Assembly: GCA_044227095.1 (NCBI GenBank)
Contig: JBGAFV010000001.1
Coordinates: forward strand, 930,001 to 994,000
Reading direction: 5' to 3'
From: JACMLD01 sp044227095
GTDB lineage: Bacteria; Bacteroidota; Bacteroidia; Chitinophagales; Chitinophagaceae
DNA length: 64,000 nucleotides
The notes below the pieces were generated by a model, which was given only the letters and a program-made list of their open reading frames with translations, made no database searches and was not told the origin of the DNA. The position numbers and the translations under genes are program-made. Shown here piece by piece: positions 1 to 9,087 of this stretch (positions are counted from its first letter, which is position 1; every line of letters begins with the position of its first letter).

Positions 1-903
1 CCCTCAGCAATATTGCTTACCGGGTTTAATTACAGGTACGATTTAACTGCTTACATTTTTGGTCGTCTTAATAATATACCTGTCTGGCTTCGTTGCGAAA
101 CACAAGATTTCGCTGTTAACCGTGCAAAGTTCAAAACAATAATACGCTCCGCCATATACAAAACATTGTATAGTGGTTTAGCAAAAGGTTTTTTTATTGG
201 CGAACTCAATAAACAACATTATTTGCATCACGGCGTAAAACAATCCAAATTAAAACCAGCCCTGTATGGCACAATAAACAGGTTTGAAAATTTTACTGCC
301 GATGAAAAAAAATTATTAAGAAAGCAGGCAAGGGTCTCTGCCAATATTAGTGAAGATAAAATCGTAGTTGGGTTTTCAGGAAAATTTATCGACAAAAAAA
401 ATCCTGAAATTATTTATACAATGCTCGGTCACCTTTCAAAGCAATTGCAAAAGAAAATTTTTCTATACTTTATAGGGAGCGGCCCCTTGCAAGAAAAATT
501 ATTTGAATTATCAAAACAAACAGTTGAGCAGTTAGGGATAGAAAGTTTTTTTGCCGGCTTTATCAACCAATCACAACTTGCCGGTCATTACTTAGCAATG
601 GACATATTGGTATTGCCATCGAGAAGAGCAGGAGAAACTTGGGGCCTTGTAGCCAATGAGGCCATGCAGGCAGGTTGCAGTGTTGTTGTAAGCAATGCTG
701 TGGGCAGTGGTGAAAATTTTAAAGACTGGGAAAGGTTTAGAATTTTCCAGGAAGGTGATGCTACCGACCTTGCGAATAAAATTACTGAGCTTTCACAATT
801 TGAAAGAAACTTTGAATGGGCTAACAAGCTGTTGGAAAATTATTCTATACAATCTTCTGCAGATTCATTTATAGAAGAAATGTACCAGCAAGAAAATAAT
901 TAA
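1..903 (+). CDS. GT4 glycosyltransferase, 5' end outside the window
   Basis: The reading frame is open from base 1, so the true start lies to the left and only the C-terminal ~300 residues are present. The nucleotide-sugar-binding half of a GT-B enzyme is visible: the G-F-S-G-K strand that opens the C-terminal Rossmann domain, F-I-G-S-G-P-L, and the retaining GT4 E-x7-E signature in ETWGLVANE, followed by A-G-C-S-V-V-V-S. The family transfers a sugar from an activated donor to a growing glycan at the cytoplasmic face of the membrane. It is followed after 37 bases by another GT4 gene, so it belongs to the polysaccharide operon. Donor and acceptor cannot be told from sequence. Confidence 0.85.
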   Translation, partial: PSAILLTGFNYRYDLTAYIFGRLNNIPVWLRCETQDFAVNRAKFKTIIRSAIYKTLYSGLAKGFFIGELNKQHYLHHGVKQSKLKPALYGTINRFENFTADEKKLLRKQARVSANISEDKIVVGFSGKFIDKKNPEIIYTMLGHLSKQLQKKIFLYFIGSGPLQEKLFELSKQTVEQLGIESFFAGFINQSQLAGHYLAMDILVLPSRRAGETWGLVANEAMQAGCSVVVSNAVGSGENFKDWERFRIFQEGDATDLANKITELSQFERNFEWANKLLENYSIQSSADSFIEEMYQQENN

Positions 904-940
904 ACAAAGATGAACCTAAAGAAAACAACCCATTTAAAAT

Positions 941-2143
941 TTGAAAGTCTTACATGTAGTAAATAAAATGGATCCTTCAACCGGCGGAGTATGTGAAGCT
1001 GTAAGATTATTAATTGCGGGGTTAGAAAATCATAAAGTTGCAAGTGAAGTAATTAGTCTTGATGATCCTGATGCATTATACCTTAAAAAGTATACATTTA
1101 AAACACATGCATTGGGAACTGGAAAAACCGCCTGGGGCTATAATAAAAAACTTGTTCCCTGGCTTGTTAAGAATCTTTCAAACTTTAATATTGTAGTGCT
1201 GCATGGCTTATGGCTTTATAATGGTTATGCCACACGGAAAGCGATAACAATTTTAAAAAAGAAATTCTTAGCAAGTGATGGAGCAATGCCTTCCTTTTTT
1301 GTAATGCCTCATGGTATGCTTGATCCTTATTTCCAAAAAGAAAATAACAGGAAACTAAAAGCCATTAGAAACTATATTTATTGGAAGCTGATTGAATCAA
1401 AAACGATAAATGCTGCAAAGGCATTGTTATTTACCTGTGAGAGGGAGCGACAATTAGCCCAACATACTTTTCATCCCTATCGCCCGCAAAAAGAAATAAT
1501 TCTCGGATTAGGCATTCAGGAACCTCCCGCCTTTTCTGATGCAATTAAACAAGCTTTTTATTTAAAATGCCCCGAATTAAAAAATGAGCCGTTTATTCTA
1601 TTTCTTGGAAGAATCCATGAAAAGAAAGGTGTTGATATATTAATCCACGCCTACGAAAATTTACATAAAGAAAGCGTAAAGAATAGATCAACAGTTCCAA
1701 AATTAGTTATCGCCGGCCCTGGCCTGGATACAAAAATGGGCTTAGAATTACAAGCATACGTTCAAACAAATCCCATGCTTAAAAATTTTGTTTGGTTTCC
1801 AGGCATGCTGGAAGGTGATGCAAAATGGGGAGCGTTTTATAATTGCGAGGCTTTTATATTGCCCAGCCACCAGGAAAATTTTGGTATTTCGGTTGTGGAA
1901 GCACTTGCTTGTAATAAACCGGTTTTAATTTCTAATCAAATAAACATTTGGAAAGAAATAATTGCAGGAGGCGGAGGAATAGTAGCAGACGATAGTTTAG
2001 AAGGCACAAAAAAATTATTGAAAGATTGGAGTAATTTATCTTTTGAAGAAAGAATGGATATGGCTAAAAATGCAGGACGGGTTTTTCATTCCGATTTTAA
2101 AATAGAAACTATTTCACAACGACTAATAGATTCCACTAACTAA
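941..2143 (+). CDS. GT4 glycosyltransferase
   Basis: This 400-residue GT-B glycosyltransferase uses a TTG start. I chose it because it gives the N-terminal strand MKVLHVVNKMDPSTGG typical of the acceptor-binding Rossmann domain; the next ATG would cut this strand. The donor domain shows F-L-G-R-I-H-E-K-K-G-V-D, V-I-A-G-P-G and the E-x7-E motif ENFGISVVE. It also has a P-H-G-M-L-D-P segment seen in several exopolysaccharide GT4 enzymes. It lies between two other GT4 genes on the same strand with gaps under 40 bases, so one transcript is likely. The role is assembly of an exopolysaccharide or O-antigen repeat unit; linkage specificity is unknown. Confidence 0.88.
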   Translation: MKVLHVVNKMDPSTGGVCEAVRLLIAGLENHKVASEVISLDDPDALYLKKYTFKTHALGTGKTAWGYNKKLVPWLVKNLSNFNIVVLHGLWLYNGYATRKAITILKKKFLASDGAMPSFFVMPHGMLDPYFQKENNRKLKAIRNYIYWKLIESKTINAAKALLFTCERERQLAQHTFHPYRPQKEIILGLGIQEPPAFSDAIKQAFYLKCPELKNEPFILFLGRIHEKKGVDILIHAYENLHKESVKNRSTVPKLVIAGPGLDTKMGLELQAYVQTNPMLKNFVWFPGMLEGDAKWGAFYNCEAFILPSHQENFGISVVEALACNKPVLISNQINIWKEIIAGGGGIVADDSLEGTKKLLKDWSNLSFEERMDMAKNAGRVFHSDFKIETISQRLIDSTN

Positions 2144-2167
2144 GCTCATTAAAAAAATACAGCTGCT

Positions 2168-3304
2168 TTGAAAATAGTTATTCTACAGGGAGCTTTTTTA
2201 CCTGTACCCCCAAAGTTAGGCGGGGCAGTAGAAAAAATGTGGTACGCATTAGGCAAAGATTTCGCAGCAAAAGGACATGAAGTCATTCATATCTCACGTA
2301 CTTTTCCTGATATGCCCAAAGAAGAATGGATAGATGGTGTATGTTTCAAAAGAGTTTCTGGTTATAATAGTCCGTCTTCCGGGTTGTACCTGAAATTTTT
2401 AGATTTCTTGTACACGTCTAATGCAATTAAACTTATTCCTCATGATTCGGATGTAATCATTACAAATACTTTTTGGTCTCCTATTCTTTTACCATCAAAA
2501 TTAAAAGAACGCTGTGTAGTAGATGTGCAGCGCATGCCTAAGGGCCAGTTTAAATGGTATAAAGGCATTTCAAGATACAGGGCAAATTCTACTCCCGTTG
2601 CTACAGCTATCAAAAAAGAACTTAATGATAATGTACACCACAAAGTAATTATGATTCCAAATCCGTTGCCGTTTAATGATTTCTCAAAAGATAATTCAAC
2701 TAATAAAAAAAAGGTTCTTCTTTACACTGGCCGAATACATCCGGAAAAAGGTTTAGACCATTTGTTACGTGCATTTGCAATGCTTAAGAACGATTGGCAA
2801 CTTAAAATTGTAGGTCCATGGGAAATAAGCCAGGGAGGCGGAGGAACTGATTACTTGCTTTCATTAAAAAAAATTGCAGAAAATGCTAACGTAGAATTTG
2901 TAGGACCTGTTTTTAATATTGATAAACTAAATGAATATTATTCAGAAGCTTCCATTTTTATTTATCCTTCTGTAGCAGAAAAAGGTGAAACGTTTGGCCT
3001 TGCTCCGTTGGAAGCTATGGCTTGGGGTTGCGTTCCTGTTGTTTCTAATTTATCCTGTTTCACTGATTTTATTACGCATGGCTACAACGGTTTAATATTT
3101 GATCACAGAAGTAGTAATCCTGAAATATTGCTAAGAAATGAAATCGAAAAATTACAAACGGATTCTGAATTAAGGAACAGGCTATCTAATGAAGCAATCA
3201 ACGTTCGTAATACACATTCTACTTCACATCTCGGTTCTGAGTTCATTAAAGAATTTGAGAAAATAAAAATTACATCCGGCTACCCGGCCATGAGTACTGT
3301 ATGA
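2168..3304 (+). CDS. GT4 glycosyltransferase
   Basis: This 378-residue GT-B enzyme also starts at TTG, giving MKIVILQGAFLPVPPKLGGA. The G-G-A near the N-terminus is the nucleotide-sugar glycine turn of family 4. The donor domain shows Y-T-G-R-I-H-P-E-K-G-L-D and the E-x7-E motif ETFGLAPLE, followed by W-G-C-V-P-V-V. Its stop codon overlaps the ATG of the following acetyltransferase (ATGA at 3301-3304), so the two are translationally coupled and probably modify the same glycan. The substrate sugar is not predictable. Confidence 0.88.
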   Translation: MKIVILQGAFLPVPPKLGGAVEKMWYALGKDFAAKGHEVIHISRTFPDMPKEEWIDGVCFKRVSGYNSPSSGLYLKFLDFLYTSNAIKLIPHDSDVIITNTFWSPILLPSKLKERCVVDVQRMPKGQFKWYKGISRYRANSTPVATAIKKELNDNVHHKVIMIPNPLPFNDFSKDNSTNKKKVLLYTGRIHPEKGLDHLLRAFAMLKNDWQLKIVGPWEISQGGGGTDYLLSLKKIAENANVEFVGPVFNIDKLNEYYSEASIFIYPSVAEKGETFGLAPLEAMAWGCVPVVSNLSCFTDFITHGYNGLIFDHRSSNPEILLRNEIEKLQTDSELRNRLSNEAINVRNTHSTSHLGSEFIKEFEKIKITSGYPAMSTV

Positions 3305-3855
3305 AAGTTCATAATCAATTAAGCCCATATGATAGTCCATGGACACCCAGTCAACGTATAAAAATGATGTTATGGAATATATCATGGAAAATATTTTGTT
3401 CATGGACACCAAAACCATTTAACCTGTGGAGATTATTTTGGGTTAAAGTGTTTGGCGGTAAAGTGTTTGGAAAACCCTTTATTCATCAAAGATGCCGCAT
3501 ACAAATTCCGTGGAATTTAATTATCCACGATAAAGCTGCTATTGGAGACCGTGCTAATATTTACTCACTGGGCATCATTGAAATTCTCGAGAATGCAACT
3601 GTTGCCCAAGAAGCATACCTATGTACAGGAACACATGCATTCAATCATCCAACAATGAATTTATTAACCAGCCCTATAAAAATTAATAAAAATGCTTTTA
3701 TAGGAGCGAGGGCTTTTATTATGCCTGGAATTATTATTGGGGAAAATTCTATTGTTGGCGCTTGCAGTGTTGTAACAAAAGATGTTCCAGACTTCAATAT
3801 TGTTGCTGGCAATCCTGCACACCAAATTGGTGTTCGCAACATTGTTAGCAATTAA
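3301..3855 (+). CDS. WcaF-type hexapeptide-repeat O-acetyltransferase
   Basis: This 184-residue left-handed beta-helix acyltransferase resembles the WcaF colanic-acid acetyltransferase group. The N-terminal third is Trp-rich and basic (positions 14-50). From about residue 70 there are degenerate [LIV]-G-x4 hexapeptide turns: IHDKAAIGDRANI, IGARAFIMPGIIIGENSIVGA. The likely catalytic histidine is in G-T-H-A-F-N-H, and the usual A-G-N-P-A closing motif is present near the C-terminus. The family transfers acetyl from acetyl-CoA to a sugar hydroxyl, here presumably on the polysaccharide repeat unit. It overlaps the upstream glycosyltransferase by four bases. Confidence 0.85.
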   Translation: MKVHNQLSPYDSPWTPSQRIKMMLWNISWKIFCSWTPKPFNLWRLFWVKVFGGKVFGKPFIHQRCRIQIPWNLIIHDKAAIGDRANIYSLGIIEILENATVAQEAYLCTGTHAFNHPTMNLLTSPIKINKNAFIGARAFIMPGIIIGENSIVGACSVVTKDVPDFNIVAGNPAHQIGVRNIVSN

Positions 3856-3932
3856 TAAATGCTGAGTTAGATTTATAAATACCACATTTGAAAATCATTT
3901 TAAAAATTAGATCCGTTTCCCTTTTATTATAA

Positions 3933-4757
3933 ATGATCTCAGTAATAATCCTAACCAAAAACGAAGAAGTTGACCTTCCGAAATGTTTACAATCAGTTCA
4001 TTGGTGCGATGATATACATGTTCTGGATTCTGGCAGTACCGACAGAACATTGGAAATAGCCACAAAACATAATGCTGCAATAGCAATACATCCATTTGAG
4101 AGTTTTGGCAAACAAAGAAACTTTGCACTTGATACGCTTGCTATAAAAAACAACTGGATATTATTTCTTGATGCAGATGAAACAGTAACAGAAAAATTTC
4201 ATTTGGCAATGATTACAGCTATTAATACTGCTTCTGAAAATATAGCTGGATTTTATTGTTGCTGGAAAATGATGCTATATGATACATGGTTAAAACGCTG
4301 TGATAATTTTCCTAAATGGCAGTTTCGTTTATTACAAAAAGGAAAAGCAAGGTTTACAGATTTTGGTCATGGACAGAAAGAAGCAGATATAACAGGGCAT
4401 ATAGAATACATCAAAGAACCATACATACACAATGGTTTTTCCAAAGGATGGCACCACTGGATTGAACGTCATAATAAATATTCAAGCCTTGAAGCTGCAG
4501 CAAGACTTAATAACTGTCCTCCTTTCAAAAACATATTTAATTCACATGGAAGTGTTCGTAATCCGGCAATTAAATCCTGGTTAAGCAGAATGCCCGGATG
4601 GCCGCTTCTTCGCTTTTTTTTTAGCTATGTTTTAAAATTAGGTTTTTTAGAAGGAGGTCCCGGTTTTACGTATTGTACCAATATGGCGTATTATGAATAT
4701 CTCATTCAAATAAAAATGAAAGAACTAAAAAGAAAAAGATTACAGAAGCAGATTTAA
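3933..4757 (+). CDS. GT2 glycosyltransferase, WaaE/KdtX-like
   Basis: This 274-residue inverting GT-A enzyme starts with the family-2 strand MISVIILTKNEE. It has D-S-G-S-T-D-R-T for the nucleotide and D-A-D-E as the metal-binding DxD motif around residue 80. The length and the WCDDIHVLDSGSTD arrangement resemble the beta-1,4-glucosyltransferase WaaE/KdtX family of lipopolysaccharide core synthesis. The C-terminal third carries aromatic/basic segments that could sit on the membrane. The following PhoD-like gene starts on the base after the stop, so co-translation is likely. Assignment to the LPS core rather than to an exopolysaccharide is not certain. Confidence 0.85.
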   Translation: MISVIILTKNEEVDLPKCLQSVHWCDDIHVLDSGSTDRTLEIATKHNAAIAIHPFESFGKQRNFALDTLAIKNNWILFLDADETVTEKFHLAMITAINTASENIAGFYCCWKMMLYDTWLKRCDNFPKWQFRLLQKGKARFTDFGHGQKEADITGHIEYIKEPYIHNGFSKGWHHWIERHNKYSSLEAAARLNNCPPFKNIFNSHGSVRNPAIKSWLSRMPGWPLLRFFFSYVLKLGFLEGGPGFTYCTNMAYYEYLIQIKMKELKRKRLQKQI

Positions 4758-6446
4758 ATGTTAGATAGAAAAAAATTCATTAAAACTACTGTTATAACTG
4801 CTGGTGCAATTTTAAGTACTGGCTACTCTTATGCATTTGAAAGTTTTTCTATTGCAGCAAAAAAACCGGAATTACCAGGTGCAGATTATTTTCTTCATGG
4901 TGTCGCATCAGGAGATCCGCTTGAGTCGCAAATTATTATCTGGACAAGAATAAGCGGAGCAACTGATCCTGTCATTTCCGTAATATGGATTATAGCAGGA
5001 GATGAAGCATGCGCAAATATTATTCAAAGTGGAATTGCGAAGACAAGTTCACTGGAAGACTATTGCATTAAAGTTGATATAAATAATCTAACATTAAAAA
5101 CTACTTACTATTACAGGTTTATTTATAACGATATAAAATCTCCAATAGGCAAAACAAAAACAAGCGCAAACGATGACAATGAATTACAACTCGCCGTTAT
5201 TTCCTGCAGTGATTTTTCAGCCGGTTATTATAACGCACTTGGAAACATTGCAAAGCGTGAAGAACTAGATGCAGTAGTTCACCTGGGAGATTATATATAT
5301 GAAGGCACGTTTAGAGATTTCGATTCAAAAAATAATGTTGATGAAGATGAATATGAAGCAACACATTTTAACCGAACAAGAGAATGGTGGCTGCATTATT
5401 ATCGCAGAAGATATTCACTGAACCGTTTAGATCCAGATTTACAAGCTGCACACAAAACGCATCCTTTTATTACAATATGGGATGATCATGAAATATCAAA
5501 CAATGCATGGAAAGATGGGGCGCAGGGGCATAATGAACAACGTGACGGAGATTGGAATATTCGCAAAGGCGCTGCAAGACAAGTATATGCTGAATGGATG
5601 CCTATTCGTGGAAATGCAGAAAAAATTTATCGCACTATCCGTTTTGGCAACCTGGCAGATTTAATACTATTAGATACAAGGATTGAAGGAAGGGACAAGC
5701 AAGTTTCTAACACTTCAGATCCTGCGCTTTTTTTGCCAGATCGTACAATACTTGGAAAAGAGCAAAAACAATGGCTTTTTGCGCAATTAAATAATTCGTC
5801 CAGTCGTTGGAAATTATTGGGTAGCCAGGTAATATTTTCTCAGATTGATGTAAAATGGGCGAATATCGGCGGTCATTTTGCAGATAAAGTTTCTGTTCTG
5901 GAAAGCACTTTACTTGATTATTGGGAAGGTTATCCTGTTGAAAGAGATACTGTCATTAATCATATTAGTGCCAATAAGATTAACAATGTAATCATCATGT
6001 CTGCCAGTATGCATTGCGCATTGGCGTTTAATGTTACTGCAAGGGCTACTAAATTTAGCCGCAAAGGAGAAAATGCAACGTATGATTCTTCAACCGGAAA
6101 AGGCTCAGTAGCAGTTGAATTTGCCGCACCAAGTATTACCTCTGCAAACTTTGATGAGAAAATGGATAAGTTTTATGCCAATACTTTCCAATCGATGATC
6201 AATAAAAAGCTACCGCTGCCGCTAAATTATAATCCTAATCCAAATTTAAAATTTGCTGATCTGCAAAGGCATGGTTATTATATTTTGAAGTTAACTGCAG
6301 ACAAAGCTGAGAGTTCATTTTATTTTACAGACGAACTGCAAAAAAGAACATCGGCAGAAAAATTAGCTGCAGTTTTATTTACCAAAAGCGGACAGAATAT
6401 GTTGCAAAACGCAAACATTGGTAATCATAACAATTTTTTACTGTAG
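4758..6446 (+). CDS. PhoD-like metallophosphatase/phosphodiesterase
   Basis: This 562-residue protein has a secretion-type N-terminus (DRKKFIKTT, then a hydrophobic stretch with T-A-G-A-I-L-S). It resembles a Tat leader but lacks the twin arginine. The PhoD N-terminal beta domain is recognisable from GVASGDPLESQIIIWTRIS. The metallophosphatase core shows ISCSDF, H-L-G-D-Y-I-Y-E-G and W-D-D-H-E-I-S-N-N, the usual metal ligands of the family. PhoD enzymes hydrolyse phosphomonoesters or phosphodiesters, including teichoic acids, in the periplasm. Its place directly after a GT2 gene and before a GT4 gene suggests action on a phosphate-bearing cell-surface glycan, but that is an inference. Confidence 0.88.
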   Translation: MLDRKKFIKTTVITAGAILSTGYSYAFESFSIAAKKPELPGADYFLHGVASGDPLESQIIIWTRISGATDPVISVIWIIAGDEACANIIQSGIAKTSSLEDYCIKVDINNLTLKTTYYYRFIYNDIKSPIGKTKTSANDDNELQLAVISCSDFSAGYYNALGNIAKREELDAVVHLGDYIYEGTFRDFDSKNNVDEDEYEATHFNRTREWWLHYYRRRYSLNRLDPDLQAAHKTHPFITIWDDHEISNNAWKDGAQGHNEQRDGDWNIRKGAARQVYAEWMPIRGNAEKIYRTIRFGNLADLILLDTRIEGRDKQVSNTSDPALFLPDRTILGKEQKQWLFAQLNNSSSRWKLLGSQVIFSQIDVKWANIGGHFADKVSVLESTLLDYWEGYPVERDTVINHISANKINNVIIMSASMHCALAFNVTARATKFSRKGENATYDSSTGKGSVAVEFAAPSITSANFDEKMDKFYANTFQSMINKKLPLPLNYNPNPNLKFADLQRHGYYILKLTADKAESSFYFTDELQKRTSAEKLAAVLFTKSGQNMLQNANIGNHNNFLL

Positions 6447-6492
6447 CCAATTTAGTTTTTATAAAAAATGTAAGCCGGAAACTGTGTAGACT

Positions 6493-7494
6493 ATGCGTAT
6501 TAAAGTAAATTTCTTTCAAAGAAAACCACGCAAGGGCTTTAGCTTCAGCCTGGAGCAGGTTTTTAACGATTTAAGACAAAGCCTGGGAAATAGAATTGAT
6601 TCAAAGATTTATATTTCAAAATGCTACAATGATGGGTATTATACCAAAATCATAAATATTGTTCAGGCCTGCTTCAGGCAAGGTAAAGATGTAAATCATA
6701 TTACTGGCGAAATTCATTTTCTTGATTTATTGATGAAAAAAAACAGGGTTGTTCTAACAATACTTGATTGTGGCATGATGACAAGAAAAACCGGCCTGTC
6801 AAAAAAAATAATTAAATGGTTGTATTTGTCAGCACCAGTTTCAAGAGCAAGAGTTGTTACTGCAATATCTGAAGAGACAAAAAAAGAAATAATTCATTAT
6901 ACTAATTGTCATCCACAGAAGATTAAGGTAATACCGGTAGCAATAGATCCTGCTTATATACCCTTTCCTAAACCTTTTAACAGTAAAAAACCAACCATAC
7001 TGCAAATTGGAACTGGCTACAATAAAAACCTGCCACGTGTAATAGAAGCACTTAAAGGGATTGAATGTCACCTCACTATTGTTGGAAAGCTTTCAGAAGA
7101 ACATAAGAGTGCATTAAACTCAAACAATATCGAGTTTAGCAATGAGTATAATATTAGTGCTGATCGTATGATTGAGAAATACAAAGAATGTGATATGCTT
7201 ATGTTTATATCTACTTCTGAAGGATTTGGAATGCCAATTATTGAAGCGAATGCTGTTGAGCGGGTTGTTATTACCAGCAACCTTTCTTCTATGCCGGAGA
7301 TTGCGGGCAATGCTGCCTGTTTGATTGATCCTTATAACATAGGAGACATAAAAACAGCTGTACTAAAATTAATTAACGACGAAAGCTACAGAACATCACT
7401 CATACAAAATGGCAGGGAAAATAAATTAAGGTTTAACTCAAATGCAATTGCTGATTCCTATTATAAATTATACGAAGAAATAAAGAATAGCTAG
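6493..7494 (+). CDS. GT4 glycosyltransferase, short form
   Basis: This is a compact 333-residue GT4 enzyme. The N-terminal domain is shorter than usual and starts MRIKVNFFQRKPRKGFSFSL, with H-I-T-G-E-I-H in place of the longer acceptor loops. The donor domain has LQIGTGYNKNLPR, L-T-I-V-G and the E-x7-E motif EGFGMPIIE followed by SNLSSMPEIAG and A-C-L-I-D-P, typical of mannosyl/rhamnosyl-type GT4 proteins. It is separated by 46 bases from the PhoD-like gene and by 22 bases from the acyltransferase gene downstream, so it is probably part of the same operon. Confidence 0.87.
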   Translation: MRIKVNFFQRKPRKGFSFSLEQVFNDLRQSLGNRIDSKIYISKCYNDGYYTKIINIVQACFRQGKDVNHITGEIHFLDLLMKKNRVVLTILDCGMMTRKTGLSKKIIKWLYLSAPVSRARVVTAISEETKKEIIHYTNCHPQKIKVIPVAIDPAYIPFPKPFNSKKPTILQIGTGYNKNLPRVIEALKGIECHLTIVGKLSEEHKSALNSNNIEFSNEYNISADRMIEKYKECDMLMFISTSEGFGMPIIEANAVERVVITSNLSSMPEIAGNAACLIDPYNIGDIKTAVLKLINDESYRTSLIQNGRENKLRFNSNAIADSYYKLYEEIKNS

Positions 7495-7516
7495 CAGGCT
7501 ATAATTTAAATACTGA

Positions 7517-8677
7517 ATGAGAAAAAAACTTCTGTTCCTGGATGGCCTAAGAGGGATTGCTGCACTTTATGTGGTAGCACATCATGCACGTTGGCTTTTA
7601 TGGGAGGGATTTGGCCAGGGCTATTACCTGCATCCTGAAAAATATTCTGTTGCAGATAAAGCATTAATGTGGTTCTTTTCAATTTTTAAATGGGGGCACG
7701 AATTTGTATTGTTCTTTTTTGTGCTATCGGGTTTTGTAATTCATCTCAAGTATGCAAATAAATTAGCTGTCAATCCTATGGCTTCATTAAACTGGACAGA
7801 ATATTTATACAAAAGAGCAAAAAGAATATACCCTCCTTTTATTTTAGCGCTTTTCCTTACATTACTACTAGATTTTACAGGAAATAAATTGGGTTTTACA
7901 ATTTATTCCGGCACTTCATCTTATACGCTTATAAACGAAAACATTGGAGCAAGTAAATATGGTTTAAGTGCATTCGTTGGTAATCTTTTATTTATATACA
8001 ATGAATACGTTCCTCTTTTTGGAACAAACGGCCCGGCATGGTCTTTAAAGTTTGAATGGTGGTTCTACCTGGTATACCCTGTTTTTTTATTTTTTTCCAG
8101 GAAACAAATTTGGTATTCAACTGCGGCAATCCTCCTCTTATTTATTTTTAGTTTTTTTAAGAATGCTTGGCCAGAACAACTTTTAAGGGGAGTGTTTTCA
8201 AGTATGATTTGCTGGTGGCTTGGCGTGCTTCTTGCGGAAAGTTTTGCAGATAGGATTTTAATAAAACTACCGCGATTTTCAATTTTATGTACTACAGGTT
8301 TTTTATTGCTCTTTCTTTTTCCAAAAAATGATCGCTTTCATGATTTACAGATTTCCTTTTTGTTTTCAGCAATACTAGGGTATTTACTCTGGCTTAATGA
8401 AAACAATAAAAACCTAAAACTGCTTGAGAAACTAGCACCAGTTGGAAATTTTTCTTACACACTTTATATCATACATTTTCCAATTTTGGTTTTTTTGTCT
8501 GGTATAGTTATGAAAATTAATGGCAACAAACTTCCTGTAAATTCATTTATAGTTATAGCTGGTATTGTTTTTTGTGTAGCGATTGCCTATGTATTTCATT
8601 TTATAGTTGAAATACCTTTTATAAAAGAAGGGGTGCGGAGAAAGAGTAAACTTTCGCCTGCTCCAACTACCGGATAG
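7517..8677 (+). CDS. OafA/YrhL-type membrane acyltransferase (acyltransferase 3 family)
   Basis: This 386-residue polytopic protein has about ten hydrophobic segments. It starts with the hallmark F-L-D-G-L-R-G-I-A-A of the acyltransferase-3 family, followed by V-V-A-H-H-A where the family's essential histidine sits. Later motifs include F-F-V-L-S-G-F-V-I, Y-K-R-A-K-R-I-Y-P-P-F and W-S-L-K-F-E-W-W-F-Y. Members move acyl groups, often acetyl, across the inner membrane onto extracytoplasmic sugars of O-antigens and exopolysaccharides. Together with the hexapeptide acetyltransferase at 3301 it gives the locus two independent acylation steps. It is the last gene before a 410-base gap. Confidence 0.9.
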   Translation: MRKKLLFLDGLRGIAALYVVAHHARWLLWEGFGQGYYLHPEKYSVADKALMWFFSIFKWGHEFVLFFFVLSGFVIHLKYANKLAVNPMASLNWTEYLYKRAKRIYPPFILALFLTLLLDFTGNKLGFTIYSGTSSYTLINENIGASKYGLSAFVGNLLFIYNEYVPLFGTNGPAWSLKFEWWFYLVYPVFLFFSRKQIWYSTAAILLLFIFSFFKNAWPEQLLRGVFSSMICWWLGVLLAESFADRILIKLPRFSILCTTGFLLLFLFPKNDRFHDLQISFLFSAILGYLLWLNENNKNLKLLEKLAPVGNFSYTLYIIHFPILVFLSGIVMKINGNKLPVNSFIVIAGIVFCVAIAYVFHFIVEIPFIKEGVRRKSKLSPAPTTG

Positions 8678-9087
8678 GAAGGTGAACACTGCTTTATTGA
8701 AAAACTGGTAAAATAGTTAAAGTAAATAAACTCACTGTAATTGGTAACGCTATGCGGGTTTGTGAATCTGAGTATTAGCAATCGGCTTGATCTTGGTAAA
8801 CTATTCACTTTAACCGTTTTTTAATTACTAATGTGCAAATGTTTTTACTATACTGTTGCTTTAAAAGCATTACATTTATGGAAACACTTAGTTGTTTAAT
8901 TGCCAGCCATATTGAATCTGCGTGCTTATAGGAATAATATCGGCGATTGTACATCTTCTTCCTCCACCTCATTAAGAATACTGAACGCATTCACCTGATT
9001 GCTTCCAATTAGTTTTATTAATTTTTAAAATTTTCTATTCACGTAGAATTATTAATCCATTATATGAACCCTTTAACCTTGTCCTGA
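8678..9087. other. Intergenic gap inside the polysaccharide region
   Basis: This stretch of 410 bases between the OafA-type gene and the WcaI-like gene is AT-rich. I see no RNA gene, clear hairpin or protein with recognisable features. Short open frames on the minus strand have arbitrary composition. The region probably holds the promoter of the WcaI-like gene, but no convincing TAnnTTTG box stands out. Confidence 0.5.
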
